DNA from: CAZNPL01 sp964574815
GTDB taxonomy: Bacteria; Planctomycetota; Phycisphaerae; UBA1845
Direction: 5' to 3'
DNA length: 64,000 nucleotides
Assembly (NCBI GenBank): GCA_964574815.1
Contig: CAZNPL010000014.1
Location: 62,001-126,000, forward strand
Below the pieces are notes generated by a model, which did no database searches, was not told the origin of the DNA, and saw nothing but the letters and a program-made list of their open reading frames with translations. Below are positions 51,487 to 58,768 of this stretch, piece by piece. The translations under genes and the position numbers were made by a program. Position 1 is the first letter of the stretch. The number at the start of each line of letters is the position of its first letter.

Positions 51487-52224
51487 CTACTTTACCCCAA
51501 TGATCGCGTGAGCCTCCGCGGAGCCGAGCTTCGTCAATTGGGTATCGAAGCCGACATCGCCGGCGGTCGCACGCCACGTCTCCAGTGAAAAGATCCCGGC
51601 GCGGTGCCGATCCACCTCAACTTCCAGTTTGCCGCCGCTGCGGATCAGGAACACCAGCGTCAAATCGTACGTCGTATCGGCAGGGTCCGGATCGAAGAAG
51701 TCCTGAACAAACGTCACGTGAACGTCCGAACCGCCGTGAAGCGTTACCATCGACTCCGGCGACTTGAAATTCTCGCGCGTCAGCTCGGCCACTGTCAGGA
51801 ATACTCCGCCCGGCGCCAGGCGGTCGTACGCGGCCTGAAATGCCCGCCGCAGGTCGGCCTCGCTCAACATGGAATTGACCGCGTCACCCAGGTAGACGGC
51901 GTCAAAGAGCTCATCCACGGGCGGCGCACGCAGGTCACCGCGCACGTAAGCAACCTCCGGGTTGAGCTCGCGGGCCAGCGCCAACATCGCCTCACTCAGA
52001 TCGACGCCGACAATCTCGAAATACCGTTTCAACCCGGAATCGATGTGCCCGCCCCCGCAGCCCAGATCGAGTAAACGCCGCACCTCGCGCCGACTCCACT
52101 GTCGCAAGAGCCCAGCGATCTCCTCCGCCTCGGCCAAATAGTCCCCCGGCGGGCTGATGATCGGCCAAAGCCAGGCCAGATCGTCGTACAGCCGGCACGC
52201 ATTGACATCGTCGCATCGTCGCAT
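51487..52224 (-). CDS. Class I SAM-dependent methyltransferase
   Basis: A 245-residue protein beginning MRRCDDVNACRLYDDLAWLW. Motif I is LLDLGCGGGHIDSGL, followed by IVGVDLSEAMLALARELNPE (acidic motif II loop), YVRGDLRAPPVDELFDAVYL (motif III/IV) and LAPGGVFLTVAEL. It is like general small-molecule methyltransferases. The family does not fix a substrate. The frame could start at 52296, overlapping purC by 11 bp; the ATG at 52224 is more normal. It may be co-transcribed with purC. Confidence 0.85.
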   Translation of the reverse strand: MRRCDDVNACRLYDDLAWLWPIISPPGDYLAEAEEIAGLLRQWSRREVRRLLDLGCGGGHIDSGLKRYFEIVGVDLSEAMLALARELNPEVAYVRGDLRAPPVDELFDAVYLGDAVNSMLSEADLRRAFQAAYDRLAPGGVFLTVAELTRENFKSPESMVTLHGGSDVHVTFVQDFFDPDPADTTYDLTLVFLIRSGGKLEVEVDRHRAGIFSLETWRATAGDVGFDTQLTKLGSAEAHAIIGVK

Positions 52225-52285
52225 CAGATCGCACGCCGGGCCTCGACCGATGGAACCGCAGCACCCAGACCCGTGCGGTGCAAGC

Positions 52286-53185
52286 CTACCCCTCAAGACG
52301 CTGCATCGCTTCGCTGTACTTGGCCGCGGTGTTGCGGACGATCTCCTCCGGCAGTTCCGGACCCGGCGGGGTCTTGTCCCATTTGCCGGCTTTCAGCAGG
52401 TCTGTCAGATAGTTCCGCACGTACTGCTTGTCGAAACTCTCCTGGTCGCGGCCCGGTTCGTATTCGTCCGCCGGCCAGAAACGCGAAGAGTCCGGCGTCA
52501 AGACCTCGTCCACCAGCAAATACTCATCGCCCGCTTGACCCCACTCTAGCTTTGTGTCGGCGATGATGATCCCGCGGCCGAGGGCGTACTTCGCGGCACG
52601 CGTGTAGATCTCGATGCTCCGGTCCCGCAACAATCGCATCACGTCCCCGCCGACCGTCTCGCAGGCCTGATCGAACGAGATGTTCTCGTCGTGCCCGACC
52701 TCGGCCTTGGTGGCCGGCGTGAAGATCGGCTCCGGAAGCTTCTCGCACTCGCGCAACCCCGGCGGCAGCTCGACCCCGCACACCCCCCCGCTCCGCTGAT
52801 AGTCCTTCCAGCCAGAGCCGGCCAGGTAACCGCGGACCACGAACTCCACCGGCACGACATCGGCCTTGCGACAGAGCATCGACCGACCACGAAGCTGATC
52901 CAGGTAAGCCCCCATACGCCCAGGCGCCCGATCCTCGATGACCTCCAGCAGATGGTGCGGCACGCTGCCCCCAAGCCAGTCGAACCAAAACTTCGACAAC
53001 CGGGTCAGCAGCACCCCCTTGCCCGGGATCGGCGTCGGCAACACCACATCGTACGCACTGATCCGGTCGGTGGCCACCAGCAAGACCTCCTCGCCCAGAT
53101 CGTACACGTCCCGAACCTTCCCGCGTCGAACGGGAAAACCCGGCATCTCCGTCTGTCGAACAGCCCGTTCGCCCTTCAATTTCAC
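52286..53185 (-). CDS. purC: Phosphoribosylaminoimidazole-succinocarboxamide synthase (SAICAR synthetase)
   Basis: A purine-biosynthesis enzyme that joins CAIR and aspartate using ATP. Motifs: RRGKVRDVYDLG, LVATDRISAYDVVLPTPIPG, VEFVVRGYLAGSGWKDYQ, FTPATKAEVGHDENISF, GIIIADTKLEWG and LVDEVLTPDSSRFWPADEY. The GTG at 53185 has GGAGG upstream and gives 299 residues, the usual length of this PurC subtype; ATG at 53272 is possible. The longer frame upstream is dispersed repeat. Confidence 0.94.
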   Translation of the reverse strand: MKLKGERAVRQTEMPGFPVRRGKVRDVYDLGEEVLLVATDRISAYDVVLPTPIPGKGVLLTRLSKFWFDWLGGSVPHHLLEVIEDRAPGRMGAYLDQLRGRSMLCRKADVVPVEFVVRGYLAGSGWKDYQRSGGVCGVELPPGLRECEKLPEPIFTPATKAEVGHDENISFDQACETVGGDVMRLLRDRSIEIYTRAAKYALGRGIIIADTKLEWGQAGDEYLLVDEVLTPDSSRFWPADEYEPGRDQESFDKQYVRNYLTDLLKAGKWDKTPPGPELPEEIVRNTAAKYSEAMQRLEG

Positions 53186-53644
53186 TTTAATCCACGCCTC
53201 CGCTGGAACTCGCCTGAAAGCCGGCCTACGCGCCCGGCTTGCCTCGGTCTGCCGGATGAGATGCTGAATCATAAGCGGACAACGGAGCGGTTCCAGTCCG
53301 CGTGATGATCGGTACGCGGCGCCGGTGTGTGCACGCGGGTGCCATGGGCAAGCGGAGCCGCGTGGGCGGCGTAGCTTACCCGTGAACTCTCTCCGCCCTG
53401 ATTGCTCGATCAACCGCGCCTTTCCGCCCCGCGACCCCCGCAATAGCGTGAAACCGAAACGGCCATGGCCCCACCATCGCGCCCGCCTCGACGAACCGTT
53501 CCCCCGACGCCATAATGTGCGTTTGGAGAACGGCGGCGTCGCCGGCCTGATCCGGCGGAATACGACAGGCGCTCAAAGCGCGGCCCCCGCATCCCATGAA
53601 ACAACCGGACCGGGACGCCGTGCGACAACGACAGCGAACATCGC
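53186..53644. other. Intergenic region with a hairpin repeat
   Basis: Between purC (leftward) and the GH10-like gene (rightward). It contains the GCCATGGGCAAGCGGAGCCGC-type repeat (53338-53384). No clear promoter. Some of it may be purC N-terminal coding if a more upstream start is used. Confidence 0.5.
53338..53384. repeat. GGCAAGCGGAGCCGC hairpin family, copy at purC
   Basis: GGTGCCATGGGCAAGCGGAGCC then GTGGGCGGCGTAGCTTACCCGTG, an imperfect palindrome of the same family as 10705, 46144 and 55598. Arms have diverged (GCTTACCC for GCTTGCCC). Confidence 0.65.
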
Positions 53645-55111
53645 GTGATTCGCCTTCTGGCATTTTCCAACGGAAAACCGTCCAAGAACGTCGATCTCAC
53701 CGTCGCCTACCTCTTCGGAAGTGACGGCGTTCCCCTGCGGGCCGAGATCGACTTCAAGGACGGCGTGGTCCAGTGCAAAAAGCGGACGGCCGGTCCCGCC
53801 GGGCTGGCGCTGCTGTGGCCCGTTGACCGATCACGGCGCATCATCCTCGAAACCGTCCGCCTTCAGGAACGTGAGGACCCGTTCGTGCTCCCGCTCGAGC
53901 TGGCACGGGGCCAGTTGATGCACATCGATCACAAGATCGAAGATTGGGGCCTGTTCGACTGCCCCGACGTCGAGGAACTCATCGGCCGCGTGACCCAGGC
54001 ACGCCACCTGCTCATCGAAGCCATCAAGGCCACCGAACCGAGCGATGCCGCCCAGCCCGCCGGGAAGGCACTCATGCAGGCGATCACCGCGGCCGAGGAA
54101 ATGACGCGCTACCACGCCTCCGTCCTGCTCGAACGCCGCAGACAAATCGGCGGATTCACCCGCCGCGTCTTCGGCAGCCACGTCGATCTGGGGGCCCTGC
54201 CCGACGCTCACGGGCCGCATGTCGCCGCGGCCTGCGATTTCGTCACCGTCCCGATGCCCTGGCGACAGATCGAACCCAGTGAACAGAGTTTCGACTTCCA
54301 GGCTCTGGACGAATGGATCGACTGGCTGGCGAAGCAACGCTTGCCCATCAAAGGGGCGCCGCTGGTCTGCTTCCAGGAAAACTACGTCCCCGACTGGCTC
54401 TACATCTGGGAGCACGACTTCGACACCGTCCGCGACCTGGTCGCCGAGCACATCCGCCGCCTCATTACCCGCTACGGCAACCACGTCCAGGCATGGGACG
54501 TCATCAGCGGCATCCACGCCAACCAGAGTTTCAGCTTCAACTTCGAACAGTTGGTCGAGCTCACCCGGGTGGCCGCCACTGTTACCAAGCAGATGGCCCC
54601 GCGGTGCCTGTCGATCATCGACATTGTCGCCCCCTGGGGCGAATATTACGCCCGCAACCAGCGGACCATTCCTCCGATGCTCTATGCGGAGATGGCCGTT
54701 CAAAGCGGCATCAACTTCGACGCCTTCGGCCTGCAGTTCCGCTTCGGAGCCGACGGAATGTACGCCCGCGACATGTTTCAGATATCCTCGCTCATTGACA
54801 GATTCGGCGCGTTCGGAAAGCCGATTCATATCACCGCCGTCGAGGTGCCCTCCATCAAGATCGAAGGACTCGGCACCTGGCACGGTCCCTGGAACGAGTC
54901 CGTGCAGGCCAACTGGCTGCGCGAGTTCTACACCGTCGCCCTGAGCAAGCCGTTCGTGGACACGGTCTCGTGGCGAACGCTGGCCGACGCCCCCGGAGCC
55001 TCGCCCCTCGGCTGCGGACTGCTGACCTCGAACATGTCGCCCAAACCGGCCTACGAAGAGCTGCTCGCACTGCGCAAGGAGATCGTCCCCGGTGCAGCCG
55101 CCGGCGCATGA
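53645..55111 (+). CDS. GH10-like TIM-barrel protein without canonical catalytic glutamates
   Basis: A 488-residue protein. The N-terminal beta domain (VDLTVAYLFGSDGVPLRAEI) is followed by a GH10-like barrel: GSHVDLGALPDAHG, FVTVPMPWRQIEPSEQSFDF, IKGAPLVCFQENYVPDWL. The acid/base loop, usually WDVxNE, reads W284-DVISG with Gly289 for Glu; the nucleophile strand, usually ITELD, reads H395-ITAVEV with Ala398 for Glu and Glu400 for Asp. It is thus not a standard xylanase; it may be a binding protein or use a shifted Glu400. No signal peptide. The comEA-like gene overlaps its end by 20 bp. Confidence 0.8.
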   Translation: MIRLLAFSNGKPSKNVDLTVAYLFGSDGVPLRAEIDFKDGVVQCKKRTAGPAGLALLWPVDRSRRIILETVRLQEREDPFVLPLELARGQLMHIDHKIEDWGLFDCPDVEELIGRVTQARHLLIEAIKATEPSDAAQPAGKALMQAITAAEEMTRYHASVLLERRRQIGGFTRRVFGSHVDLGALPDAHGPHVAAACDFVTVPMPWRQIEPSEQSFDFQALDEWIDWLAKQRLPIKGAPLVCFQENYVPDWLYIWEHDFDTVRDLVAEHIRRLITRYGNHVQAWDVISGIHANQSFSFNFEQLVELTRVAATVTKQMAPRCLSIIDIVAPWGEYYARNQRTIPPMLYAEMAVQSGINFDAFGLQFRFGADGMYARDMFQISSLIDRFGAFGKPIHITAVEVPSIKIEGLGTWHGPWNESVQANWLREFYTVALSKPFVDTVSWRTLADAPGASPLGCGLLTSNMSPKPAYEELLALRKEIVPGAAAGA

Positions 55112-55535
55112 CGCTTCTCACGTAACCGAACGGTCGCAAAGTCAAACGCAATCGGCCGACACAGACGGAACTGCGCAGCCGTGGCGGGCGAGCCAATTGT
55201 ACGTCTCGTTGGCGATGGTCGTCATCGCCGTCCTTGCCCTGGCACTTCAATACCGTAACGTGCCCGTTCCCGATAGCTCCGCGGCGGCTGTTCGCGCCGA
55301 TGCTCTCCTTCAAGGCGTCAATCCAAACACCGCGACGGCGGCCGAACTGACCGCCCTGCCGGGTATCGGCGAGGTAAGAGCACAACGCATCGTCGACTAT
55401 CGAACGTCTCGATATGAGAAAGCCGATTGTGATGGGCCGGCGTTTCGATGCGCGGAAGACCTGGCCGCCGTTCACGGCATCGGCCCCAAGACCGTCGATC
55501 GCCTGCGCCCGATGCTCCGATTTGACCAGGAGTAA
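55092..55535 (+). CDS. ComEA-like helix-hairpin-helix protein
   Basis: A 147-residue protein with one membrane segment (LYVSLAMVVIAVLALALQY) and a C-terminal HhH pair: VNPNTATAAELTALPGIGEV then DLAAVHGIGPKTVDRLRPML. This is the layout of ComEA, the membrane-anchored DNA-binding protein of natural transformation, though similar proteins may have other roles. No comEC or other competence gene is in the window. The GTG start overlaps the preceding gene by 20 bp. Confidence 0.82.
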   Translation: MQPPAHDASHVTERSQSQTQSADTDGTAQPWRASQLYVSLAMVVIAVLALALQYRNVPVPDSSAAAVRADALLQGVNPNTATAAELTALPGIGEVRAQRIVDYRTSRYEKADCDGPAFRCAEDLAAVHGIGPKTVDRLRPMLRFDQE

Positions 55536-55597
55536 GCCGCGACTGACAGGCGGCGAAAATGCCGCCGCATGTCACCGGGACGCACGCGTTCAGCGAC

Positions 55598-55645
55598 GGT
55601 GCCATGGGCAAGCAGAGCCGCCTTTGGCGGCGGAGCTTGCCCGTG
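55598..55645. repeat. GGCAAGC(G/A)GAGCCGCC hairpin family, copy after comEA-like gene
   Basis: GGTGCCATGGGCAAGCAGAGCC then GCCTTTGGCGGCGGAGCTTGCC, the same family as 10705, 46144 and 53338, with one G to A change in the arm. It lies between convergent genes, so it could serve as a transcript end hairpin. Confidence 0.65.
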
Positions 55646-55744
55646 CTTGTCCACCTGCGCGGGACAACACGGCTAACCATCTGACGCTCCAAACACGAAC
55701 CCATGCCCTAAACCGCTGCATGAGGATGCACCCGCCTTCCGAAA

Positions 55745-56809
55745 TCAGGCCGCGAAACATTCGGCCAGCACGGTACGCCGCGCGGCGTCGGTTAGCCGAT
55801 TGAACAGCACCATCGCCACGTGCTCGGCTCGAAGGTTGTTACGCTTAAGCAATTGGAACACAATCAGCGCCTTTCGCGCCTTCGGCTGATTCCGAAATCG
55901 CTTGCCGAATTCTTCGGCGACGGCTGACGCGACGCGACGGCGGACGGTATCATCAATCAAAGCGTCCATTCCTGCAGGGGCACGCCGGCTCTCGGCGCAC
56001 AGCCGAGCCAGTTCCGCGTCGTCGCACAGCGCCGCCCGAACATCGCGGAGCAAACGCGCTTCCAGGTGAGCCACCGTCGTGGATGGACACCGCGTGAACC
56101 GTGCGACTTCGCGCAGCGTGAGCCGATGCTCGCTGGCCGGCACCAGAAGCCGATCTTCGACGAGTCGGTCGATAACCTTGTCAAACTTGGAAGCCTTGTC
56201 GGGCGAATGACGAATGTCCGCCACTGCTCGCCCGACGGCCTCCTCATATCTGCGCCGGATGCGAGCGCCGATGGTCTCACCGTCGTCGTGGTCGCCGGGA
56301 TGATGCCGAGCCTCGAGGCGGCGGGCCACGGGGCCGAAACTGAGCGAGCGGACGACAACCCTTCGGCGGGGCTGGCCGACTCTCGCGGTCTCGCGAACCT
56401 CGGTGTCGGGAATGTGAACCGTTTCGAAACCGCGCAGACGGGCCCGGTTCACGTAAACACGAATACACCTGAGGGCGTAAGCCTGGAATCTCAAGCCCCG
56501 ACCGCAGTGATCGTAAGTCGCGGCCGCCTTGATCAGCCCGAGGCACCCCTCCTGGAATAGGTCATACCATTCACGGTTGCGGCTGGGCGCTTCGATGAAT
56601 GGCACAAAACGCCGGATGTGAACGCCCACCAGCCCCAGATTCTCGGCCGCCAGCCGTTGCTGCTTGGCCGTTAAGCGATAAGCAGAGAGCTCCGACCCGC
56701 TGGACCGATCGATTGGCCCCCCAGTCTGGTCCGGCACGTCGGAGATCCGGGTCCTGACCTCCGCTCCCAGCCCCGCATCGCTCGACCCCTTTGCAACCGC
56801 CCTGTCCAT
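55745..56809 (-). CDS. Sigma-70 family RNA polymerase sigma factor
   Basis: A 354-residue protein. Region 2 is LTAKQQRLAAENLGLVGVHI, WYDLFQEGCLGLIKAAATYD, LRFQAYALRCIRVYVNRARL. A long spacer (about residues 135-230) includes a charged insert. Region 4 HTH is LTLREVARFTRCPSTTVAHL. The C-terminal 100 residues (FGKRFRNQPKARKALIVFQL) do not match standard domains. It is a non-ECF, group 3-like or lineage-specific factor. Regulon unknown. A near-consensus promoter lies upstream (56850-56878). Confidence 0.78.
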   Translation of the reverse strand: MDRAVAKGSSDAGLGAEVRTRISDVPDQTGGPIDRSSGSELSAYRLTAKQQRLAAENLGLVGVHIRRFVPFIEAPSRNREWYDLFQEGCLGLIKAAATYDHCGRGLRFQAYALRCIRVYVNRARLRGFETVHIPDTEVRETARVGQPRRRVVVRSLSFGPVARRLEARHHPGDHDDGETIGARIRRRYEEAVGRAVADIRHSPDKASKFDKVIDRLVEDRLLVPASEHRLTLREVARFTRCPSTTVAHLEARLLRDVRAALCDDAELARLCAESRRAPAGMDALIDDTVRRRVASAVAEEFGKRFRNQPKARKALIVFQLLKRNNLRAEHVAMVLFNRLTDAARRTVLAECFAA

Positions 56810-56849
56810 CTCACTGCTCCGCGATACGCGATACCCTAACTTTCTACGA

Positions 56850-56878
56850 ACATTACCACACTAGAGCCAGAAAGTCAA
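56850..56878 (-). promoter_or_regulatory. Sigma70-type promoter of the sigma-factor gene
   Basis: On the minus strand, TTGACT (56873-56878), a 17-bp spacer and TAATGT (56850-56855), about 40 bases before the ATG at 56809. The same -10 hexamer as the promoter at 30968-30996. Confidence 0.6.
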
Positions 56879-57070
56879 CAGATGAGCAATAATATTGCAA
56901 TGTGGATCTGCTGGGCTGGTAGTATTAAATTTGCACTTGATATACCCCGCCGACCACGTCGCAGCTCTTTTTCACGCTGGCCGGTTGAGACGCGGCGTAC
57001 CGCAGGCCCGGACATTGCAGCTAAAGGCGCGGTATCCTTGGTGGTGGTTGCTCGCCTGGGAGACACTCGA

Positions 57071-57463
57071 ATGGCATCGCCTACGCGCCTGACCGGCCGC
57101 GAAGTTGCGAGCTACTTGAAACAAGCCTGCCCGGGCGCACTTTGCGATCTGGTCCTGGAGCTGCGCGAGGTGGTATTAGCCGCCGCCCCCGAGACAGTCG
57201 AGGCCATCAAGTTCAACGCGCTGTGCTACTACAAGCCGGACGAGCCCTTCGGCTCCATCGGCGGCAACGTCTGCATGATCTCCGCCCGGCACGATTTCGC
57301 CCGACTCGGTTTCATTCACGGCGCCTCACTGCCCGACCCCGACCACCTCCTGAAGGGCACTGCCAAAGCGAAGCGTTACATCGACTTGCGATCAAGCAGA
57401 GATCTCCGCCGCGGCCCGATCAAGAAACTCATCCAGGCAGCCGTCGCTCACCAGCCCGGCTAA
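57071..57463 (+). CDS. DUF1801-domain protein (YdhG-like)
   Basis: A 130-residue protein with EVASYLKQACPGALCDLVLE, APETVEAIKFNALCYYKP (typical of DUF1801), IGGNVCMISARHDFARLGFI, GTAKAKRYIDL. Members are small and cytoplasmic and some have been linked to iron homeostasis, but the function is not settled. The start ATG at 57071 has GGGAG upstream; the frame remains open 63 codons before it without coding character. Confidence 0.8.
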   Translation: MASPTRLTGREVASYLKQACPGALCDLVLELREVVLAAAPETVEAIKFNALCYYKPDEPFGSIGGNVCMISARHDFARLGFIHGASLPDPDHLLKGTAKAKRYIDLRSSRDLRRGPIKKLIQAAVAHQPG

Positions 57464-57703
57464 GTGACTGACAAGCACCGCCAGACGACGCCTCATTCCG
57501 CCGCGCCCAAGTCATCCTCTTCGTCAAACGCTGCCGGCACGTGATTCGCAAATCCCGCCCCCCGTCTTTGTACAAATCAAACGCCGTTTGCCTGCCGGCC
57601 GGCATCGCCTTCACGGCCCCGACTGCTCCCTCTAAGATGAGCAAGCGAGTCGAACCCGAGCGAGCGAGTCCTTGAACCTCCCGACCGCGAGCGGCGAACG
57701 ACG

Positions 57704-58741
57704 ATGGCCAGGAACAAAAAGGCGAAGACCAAACGCGACGACCAATGGGCCGAGGCCAAGCGCCTTTGCCGCCTCAACGTCGAAACGGTCCGCATGGCCC
57801 AGGAACTCGGCCTCAACCCGCGCAAGCTCGTCAAGAACAGACCCAGCAACAGCGAACCGTGGAAGGCGCCGGTTCACATCTGGATTCGAGACCTCTACGA
57901 GAAAAGCCAGGCGAAGCCCGCACGAAAACGGGCCGCCAAAGCCGAGCATCAGGTACAAAGCACAGAACTGGACTCTGCGCCCGATATCGCCGTGGAGTTC
58001 GCGAACCGCGGCGAGACGTCCGGTCCGCGCAAACGCGGCACCGTTTCACCAGATGACTGCCAGGACATTCTGCCGCCTCACGCACTCCAGGTCGGCGACG
58101 ACGATTTCCTGGCCGACGAACTTCGGTGGTTCGAGGATTCCGTCAATCCCAACCCCCGCGCGCCCGGCAAGAAGAAGATCGCCCGACAAAATCGGGCGCT
58201 TATGCGCCGCCGCGACGAATTCCGGATCGCCGCCGAATACGTCGGCGAGGCCCTCGCCGAAATCCGGTCCGTCCGAAAAATCGTCCTCTTCGGCTCGGTT
58301 GTGGCGCCCCTGTACAAGGAAGTCCCGAGATTCAGAGAATACCGAAGGGCCGGCGTCGAGCTGTGGCACGAATGCAACGACGTGGATCTGGCCGTCTGGC
58401 CCGACGACACGGCTGGGCTGAAACGTCTCCAGAAGGCGGTCAGCCGAACCGTCAATCGGCTCTTTACCGATATGCAAATCAGCGTCCCCCATTTCCAGAT
58501 CGACATCCATATTCTCGAACCGGTTGCTGATCGATACTTGGGACATCTCTGCAACTTCGGCAAGTGCCCGAAACACAAACCCCCGTGCTACGTACCCGGC
58601 TGCGGCGCCACACCCTTTCTGCAGCAACACGAAAACTTCACGTTCCAGCCGCACGCCCTCGCCCCCGACCGAACCGTGGTTCTGTTCGATCGAGAGCACG
58701 ACCGGCTCGTGGACTGCCACGACAACGACATTCCGTTTTAG
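57704..58741 (+). CDS. Nucleotidyltransferase-like protein with Cys cluster, 345 aa
   Basis: The N-terminal part MARNKKAKTKRDDQWAEAKR leads into LCRLNVETVRMAQELGLNPR and EPWKAPVHIWIRDLYEK, a helical module seen in planctomycete proteins. The central domain has VLFGSV followed after 31 residues by NDVDLAVW, the GS...DxD motif of the polymerase-beta nucleotidyltransferase fold. A third acidic strand may be in FQIDIHIL (Asp-Ile-His). The C-terminal part has CNFGKCPKHKPPC and VPGCG, a possible zinc knot. Substrate unknown. It may be a MNT-like tRNA or protein nucleotidyltransferase; no HEPN partner is next to it. Confidence 0.65.
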   Translation: MARNKKAKTKRDDQWAEAKRLCRLNVETVRMAQELGLNPRKLVKNRPSNSEPWKAPVHIWIRDLYEKSQAKPARKRAAKAEHQVQSTELDSAPDIAVEFANRGETSGPRKRGTVSPDDCQDILPPHALQVGDDDFLADELRWFEDSVNPNPRAPGKKKIARQNRALMRRRDEFRIAAEYVGEALAEIRSVRKIVLFGSVVAPLYKEVPRFREYRRAGVELWHECNDVDLAVWPDDTAGLKRLQKAVSRTVNRLFTDMQISVPHFQIDIHILEPVADRYLGHLCNFGKCPKHKPPCYVPGCGATPFLQQHENFTFQPHALAPDRTVVLFDREHDRLVDCHDNDIPF

Positions 58742-58768
58742 CCCGGCGCGATGAACAGCGCCCAGATA

